A model generated the notes under the pieces. The model made no database searches. It saw nothing but the letters and a program-made list of their open reading frames with translations, and had not been told where the DNA came from. From CAYVWB01 sp964455395 (GTDB taxonomy: Bacteria > Desulfobacterota > Desulfovibrionia > Desulfovibrionales > Desulfovibrionaceae): DNA of 64,000 nt. The position numbers and the translations under genes were made by a program. Within the stretch, counting starts at the first letter, position 1. The number at the start of each line of letters is the position of its first letter. The stretch is taken from assembly GCA_964455395.1 (NCBI GenBank), contig CAYVWB010000004.1, positions 1 to 64,000 of the forward strand, read 5' to 3'. Of the stretch, positions 34,761-42,445 are shown piece after piece.

Positions 34761-35780
34761 ATGACTGACGCCACAACAACGCCGCCCCACCCGGCCACGG
34801 ACCGCCAGCGCGGCGCCTGGCTCGGCGCCCGCATCGCGGACGCCCTGGCCATGCCTGTCCACTGGTACTACGACGCCTTCGCCCTCTCCAGGGACTATGG
34901 CCGGGTGACGGACTTCCTCGCGCCAAGGAACCCTCATCCGGACTCCATTCTCTACCGCTCCCAGTATGTCGCGCCAAGCCCCCGCGGCGAGATCCTTCAC
35001 GATCAAGCCAGGTACTGGGGCAAACGCGGCGTGCATTACCACCAGTTCCTCAAGGCCGGCGAGAACACCCTGACCCTGCAACTGGCCTCCATCGCCCGCG
35101 ACATGCTCAAGCACGGCGACTACTCCCCCGCAGCCTATCTGGACCGCTACATCGCCTCCATGACCACCCCGGGCTCCCACCGCGACACCTACATCGAGGA
35201 GTGCCACCGCCACTTCTTCCACTGTTACGGCAAAGGCGGCGACGCCATGACCTGCGGACGTCGCGATGAAAAGCACATCGGCGGGCTCTCCTTGGCCATT
35301 CCTGTGGCCATCTTCCCGGAGAACGCGCCCCCGGCGCAGCCCACCCCCTACCATGCGCACCTCGCTCTCACCCATGGCGGTCCTCAGATGGAGGAAGCCG
35401 CCCATGCCGTGCTCGCCCTGCTGACCCCGGCCCTGGACGGCGCCACCCTGCGTGAAGCCTGGGAGGACGCCCGCGCAAAGCATCCCCTGCTGCAGCACGA
35501 CTTCCCCAACATCGCCAAGGAGGAAGCCTTCACGGACCTGGCCGTGGCTCAGCGCATCTTCTCCCCGGCGTGCTATGTGGACCTCTCCGTGCCGCTCACG
35601 GTCTACCTGGCCTTGAAATACGAGACGGACCCCGAAGCCGGCCTCATCGCCAACACCAACATCGGCGGCGACAACTGCGGCCGCGGCGGCGTGCTCGGCG
35701 CGTTGCTCGGCGCAGCGGGCGGCGCCCAGTGCTGGCCGGAACGCTGGGTGCGCGGCCTGCAGCCCCCCGCGTTGGGGTGA
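34761..35780 (+). CDS. ADP-ribosylglycohydrolase-family protein, diverged
   Basis: 339 residues, ribosome site AAAAGGAG. The N-terminal RQRGAWLGARIADALAMP corresponds to the GAxxGDAxG start of the family, but the metal-binding Asp is missing. The C-terminal block NIGGDNCGRGGVLGALLGAAGG corresponds to the family's GGDTDT motif followed by GAxxGA, with Asn-Cys for Thr-Asp. The fold is therefore likely, while binuclear magnesium chemistry may be altered. Enzymes of the family remove ADP-ribose from proteins or related molecules. It is divergent from the Nudix gene. Confidence 0.8.
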   Translation: MTDATTTPPHPATDRQRGAWLGARIADALAMPVHWYYDAFALSRDYGRVTDFLAPRNPHPDSILYRSQYVAPSPRGEILHDQARYWGKRGVHYHQFLKAGENTLTLQLASIARDMLKHGDYSPAAYLDRYIASMTTPGSHRDTYIEECHRHFFHCYGKGGDAMTCGRRDEKHIGGLSLAIPVAIFPENAPPAQPTPYHAHLALTHGGPQMEEAAHAVLALLTPALDGATLREAWEDARAKHPLLQHDFPNIAKEEAFTDLAVAQRIFSPACYVDLSVPLTVYLALKYETDPEAGLIANTNIGGDNCGRGGVLGALLGAAGGAQCWPERWVRGLQPPALG

Positions 35781-35811
35781 CGCGACGTCCCATGGTCACT
35801 TCCACCCGGAC

Positions 35812-35840
35812 AGGGAGCGCTCTCGCCGGGGCGCTCCCTT
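35812..35840 (+). terminator. Hairpin after the ADP-ribosylglycohydrolase gene
   Basis: Perfect 9-bp stem AGGGAGCGC / GCGCTCCCT around a ten-base loop, 31 bases after the stop codon. Only two T residues follow, so termination strength is uncertain. Confidence 0.6.
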
Positions 35841-35875
35841 GGCGTTGCAGACGGCGGGACGCTGCTGACTGCTGA

Positions 35876-35910
35876 CGGATTACGGATTATGGATTACGGA
35901 TTATGGATTA
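35876..35910. repeat. Heptanucleotide tandem repeat
   Basis: Five head-to-tail copies of YGGATTA (C or T at position 1), followed by a degenerate sixth (TGGACCA) and two copies of ACTCCGGGC. Located between the ADP-ribosylglycohydrolase gene and the DUF523-DUF1722 gene, outside coding sequence. Confidence 0.9.
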
Positions 35911-35979
35911 TGGACCAATGACTCCGGGCCAGGGACTCCGGGCTACGGGCAGGCGAGGCGCCCACCCCATCCGCGAGAC

Positions 35980-37050
35980 TCATGCGTGATTGCGCAGAGC
36001 CAGCTCCACGGGGTGGGGTTGCAGATAGAACTGCCCGGCTAGGTAGGGTTCCTCGTACTTGCGCACGTAGTGGTTCAAGAGCGTCATCGGCACGATGAGG
36101 GGATAATTCCCGGCGCGGTAGTGCGCGATGAGCTCCAGGAGCTCCTGTTTCTCGTCGCTGGTCAAGGCGTCCTTGAAGTACCCCATGGCGTGCTGCAGCA
36201 CGTTCTGGTGGGAGGCGCGGGAGGCCTTCTGCTCCAGACACTCCGCCATGGCGTGGAGATACGCGCACCATTGCGCCTGGGGGGCCTGGGTGGTGTCCGC
36301 CACCAGCGCTCCCAGCCGCTGCGCCGCGGCCTGGTCGTGCGCCATGAAGAGCAGCTTGTGCGCGGTGTGGAACGCCACCAGAGCGCCGCGGGTTTCGCCC
36401 TCGGCGGCGAGCATCTCCCGGAGCCGCCTGTAAATGAAGATGCGTTCGATGAAGTGTTCGCGCAGCACGGGGTCGTGCAGACGGCCTTCGTCCTCCACGG
36501 GGAGCAAGGGAAAGCGCTCCACGAAGCGCCGGGCGAAGACGCCCCGGCCGTCATTGTGGAGGATGTGCCCGTCCGGCCGGTAGACCTTGATGCGATGGAG
36601 TCCGCTGGAGGGGGACTTGCTCTTGAAGACGAACCCGCAGAGACCGGCGTGTTCCAGTTCGTCAAGCTTGCCGCGCGCCCAGGTCTCCATCTGCTCGGTG
36701 AAGTCCTTGCCGCTCTTGCCGGTCAACAGACGGGGGGGCGCCTCGGGGTTGTCGGGGTCGCCCACCAGCCGCAGGCTTTCCCGCGGAGTCGACATGCCGC
36801 ACTCCACCTCGGGGCAGACCGGGACATACTCCACGAACTGGCCCAGGGTGTCGCGCAGGAAGCGGTCCAGCTTGTGGCCGCCATCGTAGCGGACGTGCTC
36901 GCCCATCAGACAGCGACTCACGCCCAGCTTCAAGGGGCCGCCCCCGGCGTCCGGCGGCTGCTCCATGAGGGAACGACACGCCACGCGCTCGCCTTCAGCT
37001 CCATTGTCCGTCCGCGACGGGTGTTTCTCGGTTGGTGACGTCTCGGCCAT
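35980..37050 (-). CDS. DUF523-DUF1722 protein (YbbK/YbgA-like)
   Basis: 356 residues from the ATG at MAETSPTE, chosen for the strong GAGGAGGGGG ribosome site; a shorter start at MEQPPDAGG has none. The DUF523 domain has CLMGEHVRYDGGHK and VCPEVECGMSTPRE with conserved Cys residues. The DUF1722 domain (about 210-356) includes YRRLREMLAAEG, HKLLFMAHDQ and NHYVRKYEEPYLAGQFYLQPHP. The biochemical role of this fusion is not firmly established; its Cys motifs may bind metal or thiols. It is divergent from the HD-domain gene. Confidence 0.93.
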   Translation of the reverse strand: MAETSPTEKHPSRTDNGAEGERVACRSLMEQPPDAGGGPLKLGVSRCLMGEHVRYDGGHKLDRFLRDTLGQFVEYVPVCPEVECGMSTPRESLRLVGDPDNPEAPPRLLTGKSGKDFTEQMETWARGKLDELEHAGLCGFVFKSKSPSSGLHRIKVYRPDGHILHNDGRGVFARRFVERFPLLPVEDEGRLHDPVLREHFIERIFIYRRLREMLAAEGETRGALVAFHTAHKLLFMAHDQAAAQRLGALVADTTQAPQAQWCAYLHAMAECLEQKASRASHQNVLQHAMGYFKDALTSDEKQELLELIAHYRAGNYPLIVPMTLLNHYVRKYEEPYLAGQFYLQPHPVELALRNHA

Positions 37051-37230
37051 ACCCCCTCCTCGCATGCTGCATGGTGTGATGATCGCTGCACCATAGCCTC
37101 TCCCACGGCGCACCGTCCAGGGATCCCCCACACTTCTGTTGCCTTTTTCCTCCATTGACGCCACAACAACCGCCGAACCGACCTCTCCCGAACACGGTCG
37201 CCACGCCATTCCCCCCAAGGAGGATCCCCC

Positions 37231-37785
37231 ATGCTGACCCGCGACGACGCCCTGAAGCTCCTCCACGCGCAAGCGCCCGAGCCGCACATGCTCGCCCACG
37301 CGCTGGATTCCGAAGCTGTCATGCGCGCCTTGGCGCTCGCTCTGGACAAACCCGACGACGCCGACCTCTGGGCCATGGTCGGTCTGCTCCACGACGTGGA
37401 TTACCCCTGCACCAAGGAAACCCCGAACCGCCACGGCGTGGAGGCCTGCGCGCTCATCGGGGAAGGGTTGCCGGCCGAGGCCCTGCGCGCCATCACCGCG
37501 CACAACAGCGAATGCACGGGCTGCGATCCCCTGGAGCCCATGGACTACGCCTTGCGCTGCGCCGAGAGCGTCACCGGACTGGTGAAAGCCGCTGCGCTGG
37601 TGCGGCCCACCGGCTTCGAGGGCATGAAAGCCAAGAGCCTGAAAAAAAAGATGAAGGACAAATCCTTCGCGGCGAGCGTCTCCAGGGAGCGGATCATGGA
37701 GTGTGAACGCCTCGGACTGGAGCTGGGACCCTTCCTGGAACTCGCCATTGCGGCCATGGCGGCTCAAGCCGCCGAGACCGCCTAA
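37231..37785 (+). CDS. HD-domain phosphohydrolase
   Basis: 184 residues, ribosome site AAGGAGGA. Metal ligands are visible in EPHMLAHALDSEAVMRAL, LLHDVDYPCTKETPNRHG and ITAHNSECTG, the pattern of the HDIG/YqeK-type HD family. The substrate is probably a nucleotide or phosphate ester, unknown. The last codons and the stop lie in the first copy of a 27-bp tandem repeat, so extra copies downstream repeat the encoded C-terminus and stop. Confidence 0.88.
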   Translation: MLTRDDALKLLHAQAPEPHMLAHALDSEAVMRALALALDKPDDADLWAMVGLLHDVDYPCTKETPNRHGVEACALIGEGLPAEALRAITAHNSECTGCDPLEPMDYALRCAESVTGLVKAAALVRPTGFEGMKAKSLKKKMKDKSFAASVSRERIMECERLGLELGPFLELAIAAMAAQAAETA

Positions 37786-37851
37786 CCGGCTCAAGCCGCC
37801 GAGACCGCCTAACCGGCTCAAGCCGCCGAGACCGCCTAACCGGCTCAAGCC
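37761..37851. repeat. 27-bp tandem repeat spanning the HD gene stop codon
   Basis: Three perfect copies (37761-37787, 37788-37814, 37815-37841) and ten bases of a fourth. Each begins GGCTCAAGCC and includes the GCC TAA ending. Because 27 is a multiple of three, every copy carries an in-frame stop. Confidence 0.95.
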
Positions 37852-38132
37852 AGCGGGGATACAGAGCAAAAGAGGCTGTTGATGGGGACTCGACAGGCCA
37901 GCCCCACGGAACGTCTGCGGCGTGAAGACCGGTCCGGCCGATGAGGAAGCCAGCGTCTCGGCGCTGCGTTTCCGGAAAATCCCCGGATACGCCCGCATGC
38001 CGGCCCCCCCCCGTTGAACAGCCCCCCGCGACGACGCCTCCCGACACGCGCAGCCCCCGCGTTCATTAAGATTCGCACAGAGTTCCCCGCCGCCACTGGC
38101 GCAGCCGCAAGGCCTCTGGTACACCCCTGCCG
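37852..38132. other. Intergenic stretch with C9 tract (38004-38012)
   Basis: About 280 bases between the repeat and the sugar-transferase fusion. It has nine consecutive C residues but no supported gene; the promoter of the downstream gene should lie here. A TTCATTAAGATTCGC patch near 38070 is the only AT-rich segment. Confidence 0.4.
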
Positions 38133-40124
38133 ATGGACGCTGTGCTCTTCTGCGCGTGGCGGGTCAGCCTGCCGGAGCCCCTGGCCAGCCGCCGCCCCCT
38201 CTGCCTCATGCCTGTCGGGAACACCCCGCTGCTGGAGTTGACCCTGGGCGCGCTCGCCGCGGCGGGGGTCTCGCGTGTGTTTCTGGTAATCGACAGGGAA
38301 CTCGCCATGGCGCCAGCCATCCGTGCGCAACTGGCCGTGGGGAGCGCGCCCGCGTCCCTCGCCGTGGAATTCCTCCCCGCAGCCGAAGGGCTCATGGAGA
38401 CCATGGCCCGCGCCCGCAGCGCTCTGGCCGAGGACTTCCTGGCGCTGACCCGGCTCATGCTCGCCGGCCCCACCCTCGGCCGCATCATGACGGCGCACCG
38501 CCGCCAGCGCAACGCGTTGACCTATTTCGCCGCCCGCGGCGTGGGAGAAACCCCGCCGCCACACCCTGTGGGAGCCTTCTGCGTGAACCAGGCGGCGTTG
38601 GGCCTGGCGCCGGCCTTGCCTGCAGTCGACGCCGCATCCCTCCTCTCGGCGCTGCGGGAAAACGCCGCTCGGGTGGGCGCCTGTGACGAGCCCCTGGACG
38701 CCATGCCCGTTGAGAGCCTGAGCGAGCTCTTCGCCGCCAACATGCTGGCCGTGCGGGGCAAGCTGCCTCAGCTGACATTGGAGGGCGAACGCCTGGCAGC
38801 CGGCGTGCGCGTGGGCGAAGGCTGCCGCATCCACCCCTCCGCGCGGTTCAAGGCCCCTGTGCTGCTGGGCCCGGGATGCCGTGTGGAAGCCGGCGCCCAG
38901 CTCGGCCCCAACGTGGTGCTCGGCGCGCGCGCCATCGTGGACAGGGGCGCCCTCGTCCGTGACAGCGTGCTGGAAGCCGACAGCTACATCGGCCCCGGCG
39001 CGCAGTTGGAAAAATGCTACATCCGCAGCGAGTTGCTCGTCCGCATCAGCGACATGACCACCCACTCCGTCACCGACCCCCACGGCCTCGGCGCCGCGCC
39101 CTCCCGCGACCCCTGGGACCCCCTCAACAGCTTTTGTCAGCGCCTTCTCGCGCTGCTCATGCTGACCCTCTGCGCGCCCCTGCTCGGCCTGGCGCGGCTG
39201 CGCCATCGCAGCGTGCACGGCGGATCGTTTCTGGAGATGCGCAGTTTCGTGCACGCGCCGCCGCCTGCAGCTCCCCCACGCGTCGCCCGCCGGCGCGCCG
39301 ACGGGGAACGTCGCCACGCCGACGACGCGACGGATTCCCCCGCGACCCTCGGCGGCGCCGTTCTGGGGTTCACGACCGACGAGCCGACAACACCCCGGCA
39401 AGGCTCCGACGGCGCTCCACTTCGGGAGGCGTCACCCCCTCGCGGCGACGACGACCGCTGCGACGGAAGCGACGAGGCCGCACCCGGCGCCCCCTCAATG
39501 TCCTCAATGACAACAAGGCCGGCGCTTCGACACGCCGCCGTCGACAGTGTGGGCGGGCTCCCGGACCATCGTCCGAACGACTCCGCGAGCCGCCCCTCGA
39601 ATGCACTCCCCTCGAACCAGCCAGACACCGCAGACTGTGCAGACACCGCGGACATCGCGGACGTCCATCCGGCCAGCTCCCTGGCCTCCTCGCGCGAGGC
39701 TTCATACGACGCCGCGCCCGACGTTGCTTCGGACGAAGACGACGCCGCAGAGCCCCATGAGTCGTCGGTGGGACCCGGCGCGCCGTTGCGTGCTTCGCGC
39801 ATGCGCGTGCTCGCCGGGGAGGGCTGGCTGCCCCGGTCGCTTCCCGCCTTGTGGGACGTGGCGCGGGGTCGGCTGCGGCTGGTGGGACCGGCGCCGGTCA
39901 GTCCGCAGGAAGCCATCACACACAAAGCGCCGTGGTCGCGAGTGCGCTTCCTGGCGCGCCCCGGGCTGGTGCAGCCGGCGCACGCATTCAGCGCACGCCC
40001 GCTGCCCCTGGAGCAACGCCGGACCATGGACCACTTCTACGCGAGCACGCGCAGCATGCCGCAGGACATGCGCATCCTCTGGCGGGCGCTCTGGCGCAGG
40101 CTGGCGCAAACGCTCTTCCGGTAA
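38133..40124 (+). CDS. Fusion of nucleotidyltransferase-like, left-handed beta-helix and degenerate sugar-transferase domains
   Basis: 663 residues. Residues 1-210 resemble a sugar-nucleotidyltransferase fold (LCLMPVGNTPLLELTLGALAAAGV). About 225-310 has hexapeptide-repeat character (GEGCRIHPSARFKAPVLLGPGC, GPNVVLGARAIV). From 330 a membrane helix and FLEMRSFVHA match the start of a bacterial sugar transferase, whose end is at 549-663 (SLPALWDVARGRLRLVGPAPVS). Between them lies a roughly 175-residue Asp/Ala/Pro/Arg-rich insert (about 374-549). The usual LDELPQLxNV catalytic stretch reads LPRSLPALWDV, and PRP reads PAP, so phosphoglycosyl transfer is doubtful. It leads towards hisB, 72 bases downstream. 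Confidence 0.75.
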   Translation: MDAVLFCAWRVSLPEPLASRRPLCLMPVGNTPLLELTLGALAAAGVSRVFLVIDRELAMAPAIRAQLAVGSAPASLAVEFLPAAEGLMETMARARSALAEDFLALTRLMLAGPTLGRIMTAHRRQRNALTYFAARGVGETPPPHPVGAFCVNQAALGLAPALPAVDAASLLSALRENAARVGACDEPLDAMPVESLSELFAANMLAVRGKLPQLTLEGERLAAGVRVGEGCRIHPSARFKAPVLLGPGCRVEAGAQLGPNVVLGARAIVDRGALVRDSVLEADSYIGPGAQLEKCYIRSELLVRISDMTTHSVTDPHGLGAAPSRDPWDPLNSFCQRLLALLMLTLCAPLLGLARLRHRSVHGGSFLEMRSFVHAPPPAAPPRVARRRADGERRHADDATDSPATLGGAVLGFTTDEPTTPRQGSDGAPLREASPPRGDDDRCDGSDEAAPGAPSMSSMTTRPALRHAAVDSVGGLPDHRPNDSASRPSNALPSNQPDTADCADTADIADVHPASSLASSREASYDAAPDVASDEDDAAEPHESSVGPGAPLRASRMRVLAGEGWLPRSLPALWDVARGRLRLVGPAPVSPQEAITHKAPWSRVRFLARPGLVQPAHAFSARPLPLEQRRTMDHFYASTRSMPQDMRILWRALWRRLAQTLFR

Positions 40125-40195
40125 CGCCGCTGCGGCTGTTCTTTCCCCTTTCTCCGACGCTGGACCGCGGCTCGAAAAAAGGGCATAGCACCCCC

Positions 40196-40819
40196 ATGAC
40201 CAATTCGAGCACGTCCCCCACCCCACGCCGCGCCGTCGTGGAGCGCGCCACCAGCGAGACGACGATCCGCCTCGCGCTGAACCTGGATCCGGACCCGTCG
40301 CGACGGCCCGAGACCCGGGTGAAGACAGGCTTCGGCTTCGCAGACCACATGCTTACGCTCATGGCCTTCTGGGCCGGCATGGACCTGGAGCTTTCCTGCG
40401 AGGGCGACCTGCACATCGACGCGCACCACACCCTGGAGGACGTGGGGCTCTGCCTGGGCAAAGGCCTGGAGGACGCCTTGGGCGACAAGCTCGGCGTGGC
40501 GCGGGTCGGCTGGGCCCGCGTGCCCATGGACGAAGCCCTCTGCGATGTGGCGCTGGACCTCTCGGGCCGCGCCTATCTCGTCTATATGGAGGACGTCCCC
40601 TTGCCGCCGGTCATCGCCGGCGAAGAGAAGGACATCTGGCGCGAATTCCTGAAAGCCATCGCTTCCTCCGCGCGGATGAATCTTCATGTGCGGGTTCTCT
40701 ATGGCCAGAACGGCCATCACCTGCTGGAATCCTGTTTCAAGGGCGTGGGCCTCGCCTTGCGCGCAGCCATGACGCCCACCCGCGCCGGATTGCTTTCCAC
40801 CAAAGGGAGCCTCGATTGA
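40196..40819 (+). CDS. hisB: Imidazoleglycerol-phosphate dehydratase
   Basis: 207 residues from the ATG at MTNSSTSPTPRR. Signature metal-binding motifs are DAHHTLEDVGLCLGKGL and GQNGHHLLESCFKGVGLALR, plus ADHMLTLMAFWAG and LCDVALDLSGRAYLV. It dehydrates imidazole-glycerol phosphate in histidine biosynthesis. It is a single-domain enzyme, without the phosphatase found in enteric HisB. The stop overlaps the ATG of the following lipoprotein by one base, and hisA comes next, so the three are coupled. Confidence 0.95.
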   Translation: MTNSSTSPTPRRAVVERATSETTIRLALNLDPDPSRRPETRVKTGFGFADHMLTLMAFWAGMDLELSCEGDLHIDAHHTLEDVGLCLGKGLEDALGDKLGVARVGWARVPMDEALCDVALDLSGRAYLVYMEDVPLPPVIAGEEKDIWREFLKAIASSARMNLHVRVLYGQNGHHLLESCFKGVGLALRAAMTPTRAGLLSTKGSLD

Positions 40820-41457
40820 TGCGCCACACCACGTCCGTCCTCCTTTGCTGTCTGCTGGCGCTTGCGGTCCTCGCCGGCTGTGCGCAACGGCCACGCACTC
40901 CTGCCGCCACCGTGGACCGCGCATTGAACCTCGCTGCGGGGCCCTTCAGTCAGGCCCTGGAGAACGACGACCTGATCCGCGGGGTGGTCCCTCCGGGCAG
41001 CGAGGATGTCTCCCCCGAAACGCTGCGTTTCCTGGACCGGACCCTGGACAACGCCCTGGCTTCCGAGTTCGGCGGCGCGGACACGCTGCGCCAATGCGCG
41101 CAGCAGGTAACGCCCAAACCCGCCGGCGAGCTGGGCCGCGCCCTGGACTACTGGGTGCGCGTGGGCGAATGCGCCGGCGTGGACTACGTGCTGGCGCCGT
41201 ACGTGGCCTATTGGTCCTCGCGGGAGGGCGGGGAGTTGGGCTCGGTCAAACCGGCCAGCGTCACCATGGACTTTTTCCTGGTGGACGTGGAGCAGTTCAG
41301 CGTCATCGACGCCTACCGCTTCGACGAAGCGCAGGCCGCTCTGGCGGAGGATCTGCTCTCTGTTGATAAATTCGTCAAGCGCGGTGGACGGTTCGTCACT
41401 GCGCGAGAACTGGCCGCCGAAGGCGTGGCCCAAGCCGTGAGGAAGCTCGGACTGTGA
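40819..41457 (+). CDS. Lipoprotein encoded between hisB and hisA
   Basis: 212 residues. Signal peptide with lipobox LAGC (Cys22). The second half (DYVLAPYVAYWSSREGGELGSV, ASVTMDFFLVDVEQFSVIDAYRFDE, RGGRFVTARELAAEGV) looks like a conserved secreted domain with alternating strands and helices. The family was not recognised with confidence. The ATG overlaps the hisB stop by one base, and its own stop overlaps the hisA GTG by four, so all three should be translated together. Probably anchored in the outer or inner membrane, with no evident link to histidine synthesis. Confidence 0.8.
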   Translation: MRHTTSVLLCCLLALAVLAGCAQRPRTPAATVDRALNLAAGPFSQALENDDLIRGVVPPGSEDVSPETLRFLDRTLDNALASEFGGADTLRQCAQQVTPKPAGELGRALDYWVRVGECAGVDYVLAPYVAYWSSREGGELGSVKPASVTMDFFLVDVEQFSVIDAYRFDEAQAALAEDLLSVDKFVKRGGRFVTARELAAEGVAQAVRKLGL

Positions 41458-42197
41458 TTCTTTTTCCCGCCGTGGACATCAAAGGCGGCCGCTGCGTGCG
41501 GCTGGAGCAAGGCAAGGCCGACAAGGTGACGGTGTTCGACGAAGACCCCACGGCGGCGGCGCGCCGCTGGGTGGAGCTGGGCAGCGAGTGGCTGCACGTC
41601 ATCGATCTGGACGGGGCCTTCGAGGGCAAACCCGTGAACCGGGAACTCATCCGCCGCATCTGCGCCGGGGAGGGCATGCCCCACGCGCCCAAGGTGCAAC
41701 TGGGCGGGGGCGTGCGGGACCTGGCCACGGCCCAGGCTTACGTGGAGGCAGGCGTCACCCGGCTCATCATCGGCACCATGGCTTTGGAATCCCCCGAAAC
41801 CTTCGCCGCCGTGTGCAAGGCGCTGCCGGGTCGAGTGGGCGTTTCCCTGGACGCGGTGGACGGCATGCTCAAGACGCGGGGCTGGGTGGCGGACTCCGGC
41901 CTCACCGCGCTGGAGGTCGTCCCCCGCTTGGTGGAGGCCGGCGCAGCCTTCCTCATCTATACGGACATCGACCGCGACGGCATGCACAGCGGCGTGAACC
42001 TCGCAGCCATGGAGGCCCTGGTGGAGGCCTCGCCGCTGCCGGTGCTGGCCGCCGGGGGCGTCTCCACCTTGGCGGACGTGCAAGCTCTCCACCCGCTCCA
42101 CCCCAAGGGCCTGCAAGGCGTCATCACCGGCCGCGCCATCTACGAGGGCACGCTGGACTTCACCGAAGCGACGCGCTGGCTCGCCGCCCAAGCCTGA
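41454..42197 (+). CDS. hisA: ProFAR isomerase (phosphoribosylformimino-5-aminoimidazole carboxamide ribotide isomerase)
   Basis: 247 residues from a GTG overlapping the lipoprotein stop. Beta/alpha-barrel with catalytic Asp8 in FPAVDIKGGRCVRL and the second Asp in YTDIDRDGMHSG. Phosphate-binding loops are LGGGVRD and AAGGVSTLADV. It catalyses the Amadori isomerisation in histidine biosynthesis. The enzyme normally works two steps before HisB, so placing it with hisB is natural; the lipoprotein between them is not. No terminator hairpin is visible directly after it. Confidence 0.96.
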   Translation: MILFPAVDIKGGRCVRLEQGKADKVTVFDEDPTAAARRWVELGSEWLHVIDLDGAFEGKPVNRELIRRICAGEGMPHAPKVQLGGGVRDLATAQAYVEAGVTRLIIGTMALESPETFAAVCKALPGRVGVSLDAVDGMLKTRGWVADSGLTALEVVPRLVEAGAAFLIYTDIDRDGMHSGVNLAAMEALVEASPLPVLAAGGVSTLADVQALHPLHPKGLQGVITGRAIYEGTLDFTEATRWLAAQA

Positions 42198-42379
42198 CGC
42201 CGATTCCGATCCATAACCGGGTGTGCCGGTCCATGAGGCGCTCACGTAACGACTGCGCCTGTGCAGGGCGTCCGCCGCTTGCGCTCCTTGTTCCACTGCG
42301 ACGCGCCCTCGTCTTGCAGACAAGGCTCCTCCACGCATCCGGTCTTCGTGTCGCGGCGTGGGGTGTTCTCCGTCGCGCC

Positions 42380-42408
42380 TTGCCCCATGGCCCGCGGCGC
42401 GGTATAGT
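42380..42408 (+). promoter_or_regulatory. Sigma-70 promoter of the lipoprotein gene at 42446
   Basis: TTGCCC (42380-42385), an exact 17-base spacer and TATAGT (42403-42408), followed by an AAGGAG site and a GTG start. Confidence 0.6.
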
Positions 42409-42445
42409 GGCTTGCGAATCCCTCCAGCCCCGAAGGAGCACCCCC

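Noticed and set aside
35876..35910. CRISPR array
   Set aside because: The units are only seven bases and contiguous, without spacers.
37761..37851. Repeat as part of a protein-coding array on the minus strand (Gly-Leu-Ser-Arg repeats)
   Set aside because: The minus-strand frame has no start or ribosome site and joins unrelated sequence; the plus-strand HD gene explains the first copy.
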